Source: Toxoplasma gondii ME49 (lineage: Eukaryota; Apicomplexa; Conoidasida; Eucoccidiorida; Sarcocystidae). From it: a stretch of DNA of 64,000 bases. Numbering within the stretch: the stretch's first letter is position 1; each line of letters begins with the position of its first letter. Below are positions 9,965 through 22,200 of the stretch, piece by piece. Where the stretch lies: the NCBI RefSeq assembly GCF_000006565.2, contig NC_031477.1, positions 946,669-1,010,668 on the forward strand, in the 5' to 3' direction. A program made the translations under genes and the position numbers. The notes beneath the pieces are model-generated. The model saw nothing but the letters and a program-made list of their open reading frames with translations, made no database searches and was not told the DNA's origin.

Positions 9965-12850
9965 AGACAGAAGGTGAACCTGCTACGCTGGCGCTGGGCG
10001 ATCGGCGTCTGACTAATGTTCGACTGACTTTTGTATTCGGGGTCCGTGCTCTCAATTGTTCTTTCTTTTGGTTCGAGACTGTAGAAGTGTACCAGCAGAC
10101 CTCTGGCAAGGGTAGGCACGACTGCGAGGAGCTGATAATATACCGGAGCTGTCTGACGCAGTTGTTGTTTCAACTTGGCCAAGAACTCGTTTCTGAGGGA
10201 TGCGTTTGTTTGCTTCACCCGGTTCTCTCTTTTAGCAGTGGCGTTCTGGATGGCGGCTCCCTTTCCCGCTGCGATCTGTTTCTGGCGGGGTGACCTATCC
10301 GGGAATCCGACATCGGACTCTATTGGCTTAGCGACGTGGCTGAACAAATACTAGTATGGTCATAGGAAAGTTAACGGAACCTCCCCAGAAACACAGATCG
10401 GACGTCGTGGCACACTTCGTATGCCGCCATGTCCTTTCTTACTGACAGACCGCGGCGCCGTTTGGGGACGAAGTGAGACACCGTGGCCTTTGAAACTGGA
10501 GTTACTGTCGTTTCGATGGAACATTCCTCTTGTGCTCGTGCCACCGTGGGAACGGCGGTATGCTGCACTTTTTTCAAAAACATCTTCACACAGAACAGAA
10601 CAAAGGCGCGCCTTGTGAGGAGGGCGCGTCTTGCGGGAATGAACGAAAGTAGTATGCTGTCCAAACAGACGAAAGTAAATGCCACTTAAAAGCTGCGTTT
10701 TCGAGAACGACTCCCTTCGGGCAGAAAATATGTCCTGGTGATCACTGGCTGACACAGAAATGCCACATGCTTAGGCATGTGTGAAACAGTTGAAGGCAAT
10801 AGTGCCTTTGGCGGCCGCTCGGTGTTAATGCGTATTTCCTTGTTTCTTCCTATTTAACCAGATTACCCGAACATCATTCCTAGACCTACACGAAGTATGG
10901 CGTAAAGTCGCATGCCCATATTGCGAATGTGCACGATACTGATGGCTTCCGATGCACCTCGAGCATCGCTCCCGTCATGTAGCACGACAGAGTCTAGTGC
11001 AAGGAGCAAGTCCGGCCTGGAGAATGGGCAGTATCTATTTGGGCATGAGGGTGCATGCGCAAGTATATCATAGATAGTCGCCATCCCAATGTTTACACTA
11101 TCCACTGTTGCTTTGTGAACAGCGGATGGCTCAAGTAGCATAGCTGCACACCGACAATAGAGCCCACAAACAGTCTCGGACCACTAAAGCTGGTATGCGA
11201 AATCCGCTTAGCTTCCGTTGGAAGATAAAACAACGAGGGGGCTGCGGGATATGGGAACCCAAGCTACTGATTATTAGGGTGTTCCCCGGGTACCCTTATC
11301 TGTGGGCACTGTTCGTTTACCAGTAGCAACGAGAGCCTCACTTGTGAAGGCCGCACGATCTTCGCGACACTGTATACCCTCATTATATTGTTCACACTCG
11401 GAAAACCGTTTTAATGTAATAAATGCGCCATCCCTCTTTTTTTGCCGCGTAACAGGGGTATCAGGAGTGACGACTTCATACTAGTCATTCTGATGCAGCG
11501 ATGAAAAGCCACCCATTATAATATATACACACCCTTGATGCAGCCAGGTTTACTACGAGTGTTTCGTGTTCCGAAACAAACGGGGCTCCTTTCAAACTTT
11601 GGATGCCAGCATGTGGTCTCAGTTTCCATAGGGGCAACGTAATGACACGCCTCCACTAGTCTACGATGCTCAGCTCACACTTGACTCCTGCGCTGAGCAT
11701 ATTTATCTGCACACTTATCCGTTGATTCGGTTGAAATTTACTTACCATACAAGCAATGAGTATACGAGAGGTTCGCTTCCATGTGGCACCGCCGCTACTG
11801 ATGAGTGCAGCTCATTTGTTGATTTGAGGAACGGCCCGTCTCTACGCAATTAGGTTTTGCTTCTTCGTGCATGCAGTTCCCTGAGGATGAAACACCACAT
11901 GCCTTATCGCTATAATACAACCCCTATACTAGAGAGTGTACCTGTTTTTTAGAGTTATTTCATAGAAAAGCTCTCAACAGCACGTGAAACGGCCAGGAGT
12001 TCTTCCTGTGGGAGACAAATTTTGTGGCGGTTTTATGAGTGACGTTCGCTTGTCATTGCATGCGCAACACCGATTTCGAGTGGCACCGAAGACACGTGGA
12101 CTTCTCTGCACCACTACGGTCACATGTAGAATCTTGTTTTCTTCGAGCCTGGACTCATTGTTCCTTTTCAAATGACGTGCTTCCCTTTTCGAAGTGCGAC
12201 AGTGCTGCTTTCTCTCTCGGAATGCCCGCCGTGTCTCCCTGTAGATCGCGTTCGAAACAACGCCATATTCTCTAGCTATCTTCGTGGACGACACTTCTCA
12301 AGATCCGGTAACTTTGTCCGTGCGCTTTTGGTGGTGGTTATTGTTGTCGTCTTGCTTGAGGCGTATGATGCTTGGAGGTCTCTGTGCTTCAGAGGTGTGC
12401 AGGTCGTTTCAGCGCGTCTCGTAAACTCACGAATGCGTTTCTTCTTTCCACCAAGCTGGCTGCAAATTTCTTTATTGAGTGACATGCGCCCCACCCCGAC
12501 TAGAACTAATGTTCCTACCTCTAACACGTGCTGAGACCTTCACTTGTGCACAATTTGACTCACCAGCTCGCGACAAAGTCCACGCAACCACTGCCCCCCA
12601 TCCGTCGGCTACAAACGACATCTCGCCGGAGATCATAAGGGTGGCTACTGTAATTCAGAAGAATCCCGTGTATGTACACGCGTACATGTGTTAGATTGGA
12701 TAGTGGTTCACAGTTGACTGGAAGGCCGAGGCGTGGGTTGTCTTTCGTACCCCGTTGCACGAACGAGGTAGTGTCCGTGTCGCCTCCGAAAGCTTGACCG
12801 TGTGTTTCGACAGACGTCAACAAGATCCAAATTCGTGGAAAAAAGGGACA
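9965..12850. other. Intergenic span upstream of the iron transporter
   Basis: No convincing coding exon is seen. The span should contain the 3' end of the preceding gene and the promoter of VIT; the three TGCATGC motifs are listed separately. A 138-codon minus-strand frame at 9931-10347 overlaps the last exon of the upstream gene and is treated as chance. Confidence 0.55.
11052..12063. promoter_or_regulatory. Three TGCATGC motifs upstream of VIT
   Basis: The palindrome TGCATGC occurs at 11052-11058, 11868-11874 and 12057-12063, the nearest about 790 bases before the VIT start codon. Two copies share the longer form TGCATGCGCA. Such TGCATGC/GCATGC sites are known as ApiAP2-type regulatory elements in coccidian promoters. 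That they act on VIT is an inference from position only. Confidence 0.35.
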
Positions 12851-15800
12851 ATGCCAGCTAGCGGAGCAGGGTACGCCGGCGGGAGCATTGTTCCCGATGG
12901 CCGAACGCTGGTGAACTGCAGAGACCTCCACAAGGCACGTGATGCGTACCAACTGCGAGACATCGAAGCAACCCGGTAAGTTACTTGACGTGCTTTAGTG
13001 CCTCTAAGAACTGCAACGTGAAGGAATGATGCACCCAGCATTAGGATCACGAAGAAGAGGCAGAAACGCCAGTTCGAATACGGGCAATCCGGACTTTCCC
13101 CCGTAATCAATACAGAACTGCGCCTGACAAAATTCACTTCACCCCTCTCCCGGAATGCCAGTCCTCAGACCTAGTGGATGAGGAGCAGGGAGAGAGGGAC
13201 TCGGAGCCAGAGACAGTGGAAAAGAAGAAGACACAATGCATGAGATGGACACTTACGTGCCTGAAAACCATCACCCGTTACTTTACGCTCAGCTATCGTT
13301 GCTCAAGTCAATTTTCCGTTTAGTATCAAGGACTCCAGCACATCAAACACTTCAGATAGTTTCCTCGTGGAGTCGGCAACTGGTCTGGCCTCACTGTGGT
13401 GAGACAAGTGTGCGCGATTCGCGAGGAGCGACCGCGGTATGGACCCTTGTCTGTACACTGGAGACAACGTTTTCGTTTTTTTCTCTAGGGCGGCACATAG
13501 TCTGGATCTGTATAGAGAGCTGACAGGCGACCATAAAGAAAACCACACCAACACCTCGTCGGACTACGTGAAAGCGGTCGTCTTTGGAGGCCTTGACGGT
13601 AGGTGGCAGCTCGCGTGGTTCAAAGCAGAGACGAAACTAAGGACCTATCCAAACGCAAGCTAGAACAAACGGAACACTTTCAAGTCCTCAATTGAGGCAA
13701 TGCATGGAAATATACTGTATCACGAGGACCGTCAAAGCGGAGACTTTTGTGTTGCTGTCTCGTCGAGACGTGTCTATTGTGACATTATTGGTTCGACTTC
13801 GTGGCTTATTTGTTGCCTGTTTGTCGAGTTTCTCTGTTGACAAAGTCAGGAACACGTCGTTAGTATGCCGAAATATTTTCCCTGCTCTGTGTAACAGAAT
13901 CAACCGCTGTCGCACCTGCAGCGAGAGAACATGGAGAAAAATAACTTTTCTGTTGTCTCTCTCTGGAATTTGCTATCTGTCGATTTTAGGCATTGTCACA
14001 ATCTTCGCGATTGTTGCCGGATGCGTTGGAGCGGATCTGAGCTGCTCTCAGGTCCTCATGGTCGGCCTTGGGAATCTTCTTGCGGATGCTATTTCCATGG
14101 GTTTCGGAGAATACGTCAGCGCAGCAGCCGAGAAGGATTTTGTTGAAGCGGAGAAACAGAGAGAAGAATGGTCAGCGCGTGTATTCTTGTGCCGCTAGCC
14201 TCTGGCGGTGACCCATTTTCACGCTTTCTTATGGCAGACCAAATACAAACTGGTCACAAGCGGGTTGTTTGTAGCTACGACAAGCACAGACGTTTCTCAC
14301 TACGACCTTGATGGCCGCAAATGCCCCTTGCTAAACAGCGACACGTTGTCTCTCGAACCCGTGAGGGTCCGCATTAAGCCCACACACTGGTTTTTGTTTT
14401 CGACGACAGGATCTACGAACATGCCATGCGTATTCTGCAATGTACGGCGTCTGCATCGCGCCTTGCGACTGCGGTCGCCCTTCTTTGTGGCTGCTTTTCG
14501 CATCGGTTTGGATAGCCACTAGACAATGTTGGTGTGCGTAAGCGTGATTCGAAAAGCAATGTAGCCATCCGTCTAGTGCGCAACACGCCGACTGCGGAAT
14601 ATTTCTTTGGAGCTCTCCTTTGTCGCTGTGAATATATCGCGACTGTCCGTTGGTTGCATGCGATACCTCCGTCATGGATTCCAAGGACGCATTCGTTTGT
14701 TTGTTGAAGTATGCGTTGGCGTCCGCTTCCTCGATCGTGTGACTCAGGGAAGTTGAGAACTGCCCGGAGGAGGAGAAGAGAGAAATGGTGGAAATTTATA
14801 CAGAGAAATATGGCTTCTCAAGAGCGGACGCCCAGTCCATGGTTGATATTACATTTAAGTATAAAAAGTTCTTCGTGCAGCATATGATGGTCGAGGAACT
14901 GGGGCTGATGTACGGCTTTGATGAGCCCACCCCAATTAAGAGAGGTACGCTGAATCGCAACTTGTCTACTTCACTCTGAGCGACCCGGGAGCACGGCCGA
15001 CGCCTTCGGAATAGGGGTCATTGAGCATACGTAGAGTAGCGTCTGGCATTCTGTCTACAACTGTGACGTGCTCTCCTGATGTGCAATTCCTTATGTAACT
15101 GGCAGCGGAGATCAGATCGAGCGTCGTTTCAGTTTGTTTTTGTCGACAGTCGCTTCTGATGGACGCTAAGGGGCCGACGCGCCCGTGGTCTTTCTGGGCG
15201 GCTTTCGGCGTCATTCCGTTCTCCTCTAGTTGTTGTTAATGCATGAGCGTAGCTGTCACACCTTTGTGCCTATACGGCAAACCTAACACGATCAAAAGGC
15301 ACGCTGTCAGTGACGGAACCCAACAGCGCATGCATCGTCACGACCTCTGACGCGGTTGGGTCATGCGGATGTTGTAAATGCCCGTGCCGTCTTTGAAAAC
15401 CACGTTCTCCAATTGTTGGACGTCTGAATGCAACGAGTACACGTATGCATATCTGTGGGTATTCTATGAATAAATTAAAGGATCACGCGAAGTTCACAGG
15501 TATTGTTAAAATCGTCTCACATGTTCGCGGGAACACGTGCGTGTGGTGGGTAAGACACCAGTGTTGCTACAAGGGATGGAACATGTTGTAGTCCTGTAGA
15601 GGGTAAGCGTGCTTCTCATAGGCATGGTGCGGTGAGAGGGGTTTCTGGTCAGAGCCGGTAGGCGTCTCTTACCTGAAAGCTGGAGATGAGGCTACCTGTA
15701 TGTAATCAATGCCTCTGTGTGTCTCAAGTGCGTAACCGAGCGTTCCATTGTGTGAATGGCGGCTGCCCTCTCAGGCTGCATCAAGAATTCATCTTGATCC

Positions 15801-17317
15801 AATTGCTTTCAGCGAGTGTGCCACAACTTTCTCTCATAGGCTTGGTCATGTTCACCGCCTTTTGCTTTTTTGGACTTCTCCCGCTGGCGGGCTTCATTGG
15901 CTGGGTCGCCGCTTTCGGACTGGGAGCTGAGGCAGACATGGCCTTCCTCATGGCCTGCGTGGTGTCCATCATGACTCTCTTCATCCTTGGATTTTCGAAG
16001 GTACGTTCAGAAGCGGTTGCGAAGACAGTTTATTTCCAGAAAGGCATGGTTTGCCTGGCGAAGGAATAGGCCAAATTTGGAGCGTGTACTGAGTCCGTAG
16101 TCAGTTGATGTGGTTGGTAAGGATAGTCGAAAAACAAAGATTTGGGGAGCGATATTCCACTCACGCTAAGGCGGATCCCGACCAACAACATTACCCTCAA
16201 GAACATAACGTAAAAGCAAAATGGGACATTTCAGTCCACTTTTCTCCTCGCGATGCCGAGGGGGGAGTTTAGCTTCAACATCAGCGGGATGTTTTCATGT
16301 TGGCAGCGGTCGCGGTAGAACGTTTACATTTTCAGTCACACAACCATGTCACCGGTATGTCCCGTTTTCTGTCCATCTTAATGCATTCTTTGTCCTGATT
16401 TGACGTGCTCGCACCGATCTCAGTTGTCGTTTTAACGGCTGAACTCAACAAGTCGTTTTTCGTTAAGATCCACTGGTGTGTCCTTAGGGGGAATACAGAT
16501 GCCGGCGGGGTCACCGACACATTCGTCCAACTTTCCTGTGTCCATTGTTTCAATTTCAGGGGAAGTTTGTGGGGCAGAATCCAACAAAATCGGCCTGTCT
16601 GATGGCGATGAATGGCGGCTGCGCCGGCACAGTTGCTTACGGAGTCGGCAGTCTCTTGCAGGTACGCCAAGTGTGAAGCACGGGTAGGCGTCAAAGATGA
16701 AGCGCCTTGCGTAAGGGTGTTATTATGAGCAGAAGACACCTGTCCAAATGACGTTGCTCAGCATATCGCTCGGATAGTACTTACGTATCTGTCAAACGGC
16801 CGCGTTCTGTTCCTGGATCATTTTACATGAAATATTTCATAATACAGAGCTCTTGAATGATACTGTGTGACTTGTACAGCAATCTGACGTAGCACATCTT
16901 GCTGGCATGTATGGTGCCACAAAACTTAGGGAGCTCATGACGACTGTCGGTGTAGCCTCTCTTTCGAAGGGACGTCATTATTTTCGTTCCATTGTGAGCT
17001 TCTGAGCTTTATTAATTCAGTGGGAACTCCGCAGTATCATGTTGTCCCCCTCTAGAATAGACATCATAGTATTCGGGACACGTCCGCAACACAAACTTTT
17101 CTGTCGTGCCAACAGCCCACGTCGGGTTACGGTGAACCGTGGTATGCGGGGATGCAAAACAGCAGCATTTGCATCTATTGTGCATGCATTGCCCTTCTGA
17201 GTTCGAAGTGCCCATTACCTATTTCGCGTCGCTGCAGTTTATTTCTTGTTCTTAGAAGGTCGCTATGCCATGGTGTGCTCGCAGCTCGTCGTCGGTGCAA
17301 ACTTGACTGCCGCCTAG
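12851..17317 (+). CDS. VIT: Vacuolar iron transporter, VIT/CCC1 family
   Basis: Seven exons: 12851-12975, 13489-13598, 13990-14170, 14748-14944, 15840-16000, 16560-16661, 17285-17317; phases agree throughout and give 302 residues. Family knowledge: VIT proteins move Fe2+ (and Mn2+) from cytosol into a vacuole-like store in exchange for protons, protecting against iron excess. Visible hallmarks are the first membrane segment YVKAVVFGGLDGIVTIFAIV, the second with GNLLADAISMGFGEY, a Glu-rich cytosolic helical region (EEEKREMVEIYTEKYGF) matching the metal-binding domain between helices 2 and 3, and two further segments in exon 5 and one in exon 6. The exon 3 donor is the unusual GTCAGC, but the encoded protein is continuous across it. 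The last 11-residue exon is less certain: reading through the exon 6 donor would end the protein at TGA 16674-16676. Confidence 0.92.
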
Positions 17318-19285
17318 AGTGGCTGCAAGCCAAGCTCGGGTTGGCAGGCGGGGTGGCGCATCCTGGGACAAGCAGATATCAAAATGCATGGAGGTCGGCT
17401 AGCAGCGTGTAAGCTGAACTAGTGTGGAGGTATGGCTCGGCAGTTGAATTTTTTACGTAGCGCAAGTATGAGGCGATAACATGAACAACCGAGTCTACAG
17501 ACATACTACTCTCTTCGTCACGAGCGCGGACGAATGTTGTGACGAAAACTATTTTTACGGTCGATGAAGAGGCACTCCCACACTCCAACGGGATGAAGGG
17601 CATGACCTCGTTTTGGGACCGGGCTGCGATACGGTGTACCCTGACGGCTGAACAGATTTGTTGAATGAAGCTATGGAACAGTCCAGGAGTGACAGATGCA
17701 CTGTTTGATTTTTGGCTGTCAAATGCCAGCCCACACGACAGATGTCTTTTTCACGTCGGATGTCCCTGCGGGTTGTGTTCCACGGTCATGATGGGAGCTT
17801 ATCAGGACCGGGAGCGTCGGAGCCGTCCTGTGTGCACTTGTTTCATATTGCTTGCTGCTGTATCTGGTGGCATTTTGCGCGTGTAATAGTATTTATGTAT
17901 CTCATTGTGGGTCATTCGGTAACAAGCAGGTTCTGCGTCGTCCCTGTCTCCATAAAAGCAAAAGTACGCGACCTGGTTTGGTGTTTGTGGCGCCTTGTCG
18001 GTTATGTGGAAGCCGTGTGTTTGTTTGATCGGTCTAGAGCTTGAAACGGAGAAACCTGTGCCCTATACTTTCTTCTTTCTCACTCTCGTGTTCAGCATAA
18101 TCGTCGTGTACAGTCCATTATCGATTCTCTCACACGACAAAAACTGCGAATGCTGCTTCCGCGTGGAAAAGACAATCGGTGTAACACAGTGTTCTCGTCA
18201 GTGCCGGGGTTGAATGCCTACCAGACTGGCAATTTAACTGCCGCGTTACTCTCATACTTCGCAGGAGCGCGTCTCATTGAGCTAGGCGACAGGGCCCTGG
18301 CGGCACCAGGACACTTAATAGGGACCCTGCACAGTATTGTGTGTGGCATCGGCGTGGAATGGCTTCGCTTCTGTCTACGTGTCGATGAACCCAGTTCAAG
18401 GGCGAGCCAGATGGTAACGGGTCAGGTGAAGAACAATTTTGCCAGATGACATCTCGCTTTTGAATCTGAAGTGATAGAGCTTCCGTGCTGAGAGTAGTGT
18501 GAGTAGTTTCTGCTTGGCGTCCCCCGTAGCTCCTCAAGCAACTCTTGAAGCATCATGCTTATTCCTTTGGACTGCCCATCTTACATTTTGACGTAGCATG
18601 AGATGCAGTTATAGAAGCGTTCAGTATCTGTATGGTGCAAAAATTCCTGTATACGTGCGCGGCAGTGCAACCTCTCTGTCACGCCCGTCGCTGACGTCTG
18701 CGCTGCACATCGTGAGTATGCTTTCGGCCTTCACACACAACTCTTGCTACCGGTGAATTGCACCGGGACGACGAACGGCGTACTTCAGTGAAAATCTTTC
18801 CCATACGCAAAATTCATGTTGAGAATCAGGATCTTTGAGAGGTTTGATGAGGATGTTTTCACGGGGGCAATCAGATAAAACGGAAGAATAGAAATGAGTC
18901 ACGTTTTTTTAAAGCGATGAAGCCAACAGTCCTGCTCTCACGGAGACACATCATTCTTAAGGAAGGAGGCCGGTCCATGAAAAACACAGCGTTTCGCCAA
19001 CTGAAGAGGAATAACGAAAACGAGCATATTGACAAAGAACAACGCGTGGGTGGGGACGGAAAGATTATACTTGGCAACGGCACCTGCGGCATCACCAAAG
19101 AAAACAAAGAAGAAAGGACGACGCATAGGGCGCCTGCTACTTTTAATGTCAAACGCATAATCTTAGAGCACATACGCTCCTTAACAACAGCAGAAAACGG
19201 AACAGTAATTTATTCAAAGACGTAACGGCATCTGTAATCACTGTTTATCTTCTTCCTTTGTGAACTGGCTCGTCCCGGGCTCCCT
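17318..19285. other. Convergent intergenic span
   Basis: This lies between the 3' ends of VIT (+) and the CCCH gene (-). It should hold both 3' untranslated regions. The open frames seen (up to about 110 codons) begin with non-ATG codons or lack splice continuity; I see no gene in it. Confidence 0.55.
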
Positions 19286-22200
19286 TCAGTTCGGTGTCCC
19301 CAGGAGCTGCGTGATGTCATTCACGTGTGCCATGTCATTTTGTTGGACGAAACATGCGTCTGGAGCTGACGACAAAGCACTAGATGATGAAGGCGGGATG
19401 ACTGCTGTGCCTCGCACTCCACCTTCAAAGTCGTGGGCTGACCCTTGAGGGGAGCTCATGCCCTTGGCAGACTCGCTTGACACCTGGTCACTTGACGTTC
19501 CCTCCCGATGCCCTTGCCGAGACGCGAACACATCTGATTGGTTAGCATTATCGTCTGTTTCTCGCTTCAACGTGCCACGGAAATCTTGGGGTGGTTCTGG
19601 CTTTGTATTCGCGGCAGGATTAGGTCGCTGACGCGGCTCAACAACAGTGACGCGTTTAGATGCACATATTGGCAGTCCTTTAGAATCGGCAAGCTTTTCA
19701 TCATTTGAAGTTTGTTTCCCTGTGGCGTTCTGGCACGGTCCGCTGTTTCGGTCTGAGCGCGCGACTACTGGCTTCGGAGCTGATTTCACTCCGCGAGACG
19801 AAGCTTTGGGTGCCGAACCACTGCCACGTTTCGTGTGTTTGCTATCATCTTTCAGCACCTCGGATCCTTTTCGCATGCCGTCTCCAGAGCGTTCTTGACT
19901 GTTCTGGCCTCCATACTCCGAAGCGGATAACCTCCAGCTGAGACCAGCACTTGTTCGATTCATGCCAGCCTCGTGAACACTTCTATTCTTGACAGAAGCT
20001 GTCTGGCTTTGTAAGGTCTGCAGTTCCGTAGTCTGTTGATCGAGATCAACTGGCACCTTGCTATGCTGAACTGCAAGAGCCAGTCCATCCGAAGTACCCG
20101 CGAGTGATATAGTGGCGGACTGGTCGGAAACAGACTGGGGTTTAACCTGCTGCAACCAATTGCACGCATCCTTCTTACCAACCGGCAAGGCAGCTGTCAC
20201 GTTCATTTCTTGAGTTGCCCGTATTTTTGCTTGGTCAGTCGGTTGCATCATGGCTCTCGCTGCATTCATGAGCGCCCGTACTTGTGGGATCATGGTGGGA
20301 TGAACCTGCTTTGGTTCCACACAAGAACCCATGGTGGGCACGAGGTTTCTTGACGGCACGCAACAATTCACGGGACGCTCCCCCGTGAGTGACGATGGAG
20401 ACGGCACTCCGTGTGGGTGGTTGCTACATCGAGTAAAGTGGCTAGGAATGCCAGCGCAGTCAGTGGAGATTGACTGGACGTGCGTAAATTCCTGTGGAGG
20501 GAGCACATGCGCAGAGACGGCGGGTGGCGGAGGCGGAGGTCTTTGACAATCCTCTGTTTGCGAATGGTGAGTTTCCGAAGGGACGTAGCATTCAAAAGAT
20601 CCTTCTGACGCCGTTACAGGTGCCGCAGATGCAGGAAAGCCCATACGGTGCATGGAAACAAAAGCAGGAGCAGACGCCGGACGAGAGCCACTTGGCAGCG
20701 CCCCCAGTAGTCCTTGTTGGCCCTCGCCTGACGTATGTCGTACCGCATGCTTCATCCCTTCAGCAACTGTTTCAGACTGAGGCGCCCCGAACAGCGAGAT
20801 ACCGACAGCTGCCCGTTTGCATGCCGGTTCCGCATCCCCGGATCCGTCGCCTAGGTACTGTTTGACGTAGGTTGAATTGCGAGATATTACAAATTCGGCA
20901 GGGTTCTCGGGGATTCGAGTAAACAATAGTAGCCTGACAGCTTTAAGGAAGGCCGAGGGGTGAAGCAAGATAGCTGATGAGACTAGAGACCGGCGCTCTT
21001 GTTCCGGCAGCCTAGAATCGGCGGATAACAACGCCAGAAACAACAAGAAGGATACGCTGTTCTCCACACGAAGAGACGAAATGAGGAGAGTTAGGCACGA
21101 TGGAGACGTGAGGTAGGATACCAGTAGGGAGAACAGGGGAGAGGCGGCGGACGCGAGCGATGAAATCCAAGAAATCGGGTCGGAGAGGGCAAGCACCATG
21201 CAAGACTCTGGGTTGGCCTGAAACAAGGGAATAACAAAATACATTGTTACGACTTCGTTCAGGGGACACCAGATAAGGTAAGCACTAAGAGCAACTATTA
21301 GCAATTTTTCGTAGGCATCAAGATTAAGTCACCGCCGGTTTCCTATTGCGTGCCACTGGCCCTGCGGTTTCCTTCTTACCTCAACAGAAGCCTGAAACGC
21401 CCTCAGAAAGTGTTCAGTTTCCCCCATCTTCCAGAACGCAGCATGACAGAGTGCCTGCGAGAGGCTTGTTCTTTTATCAGGGTCTGACGCAAGCAGTCCT
21501 TCTACCAAGTCGTGAAGGAGTGGAGACTCGCGTATCTGCGAACAGAAGAATGAGCGTTCAGCCGAAGGCTCCTGCCGTGAGATTTGCAGAAGGCACGACA
21601 GGAGAAAGTGGGGGGCAACTCTTTTAGTAATTGGCACTCTGGTAATGTGGCCGACAGCACGACCCCGCGGTTACCTTCTCGAGGTTGACCTTCCTGTCCT
21701 CAAGGATATGTGTTATTATCGACCGGTCGCTGGTGTCGCCATACGGATGAATGCCACCGCTGACGATATAAAACAACGTAGCACCTGCGGATAGCACGTC
21801 AAATTGACAGTGCGGGCACTGGCATCGGGCCTCTCCTTTCAAAAGGCAAGTCCCCGTTTCCCCTCAGTCGGGTGTACACACTTCCGAGTGCCATACCTGT
21901 GGACCAGGCATCCGCTTTCTGCAGAAAGCTCGAGGGCCATTTCATATTGTCTGCCAGTACAGAAAAGCGGACGTTCTTGCGGCTTTCGGGTGGAAGCGCC
22001 TCATATTGGTGGATAAGGACACTGATTTGCTGGGCTATGTGTATGAGCGACCGGATGAACTCGGGTGCGAGCCACGCCGCCTCTTGTGGGGAGTTGAGGA
22101 TCTGTTCCGTACACATGCAAGCGCAAGAAAAAGGTGAATAGTTAATCTGGTGACCCTTACGAACGTTCGTCCCAGATCATGTTGGCATACACAGCACTTA

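Noticed and set aside
9931..10347. Minus-strand 138-codon frame with a helical look
   Set aside because: It overlaps the last exon of the plus-strand gene, has no splice partners and no recognisable motif.
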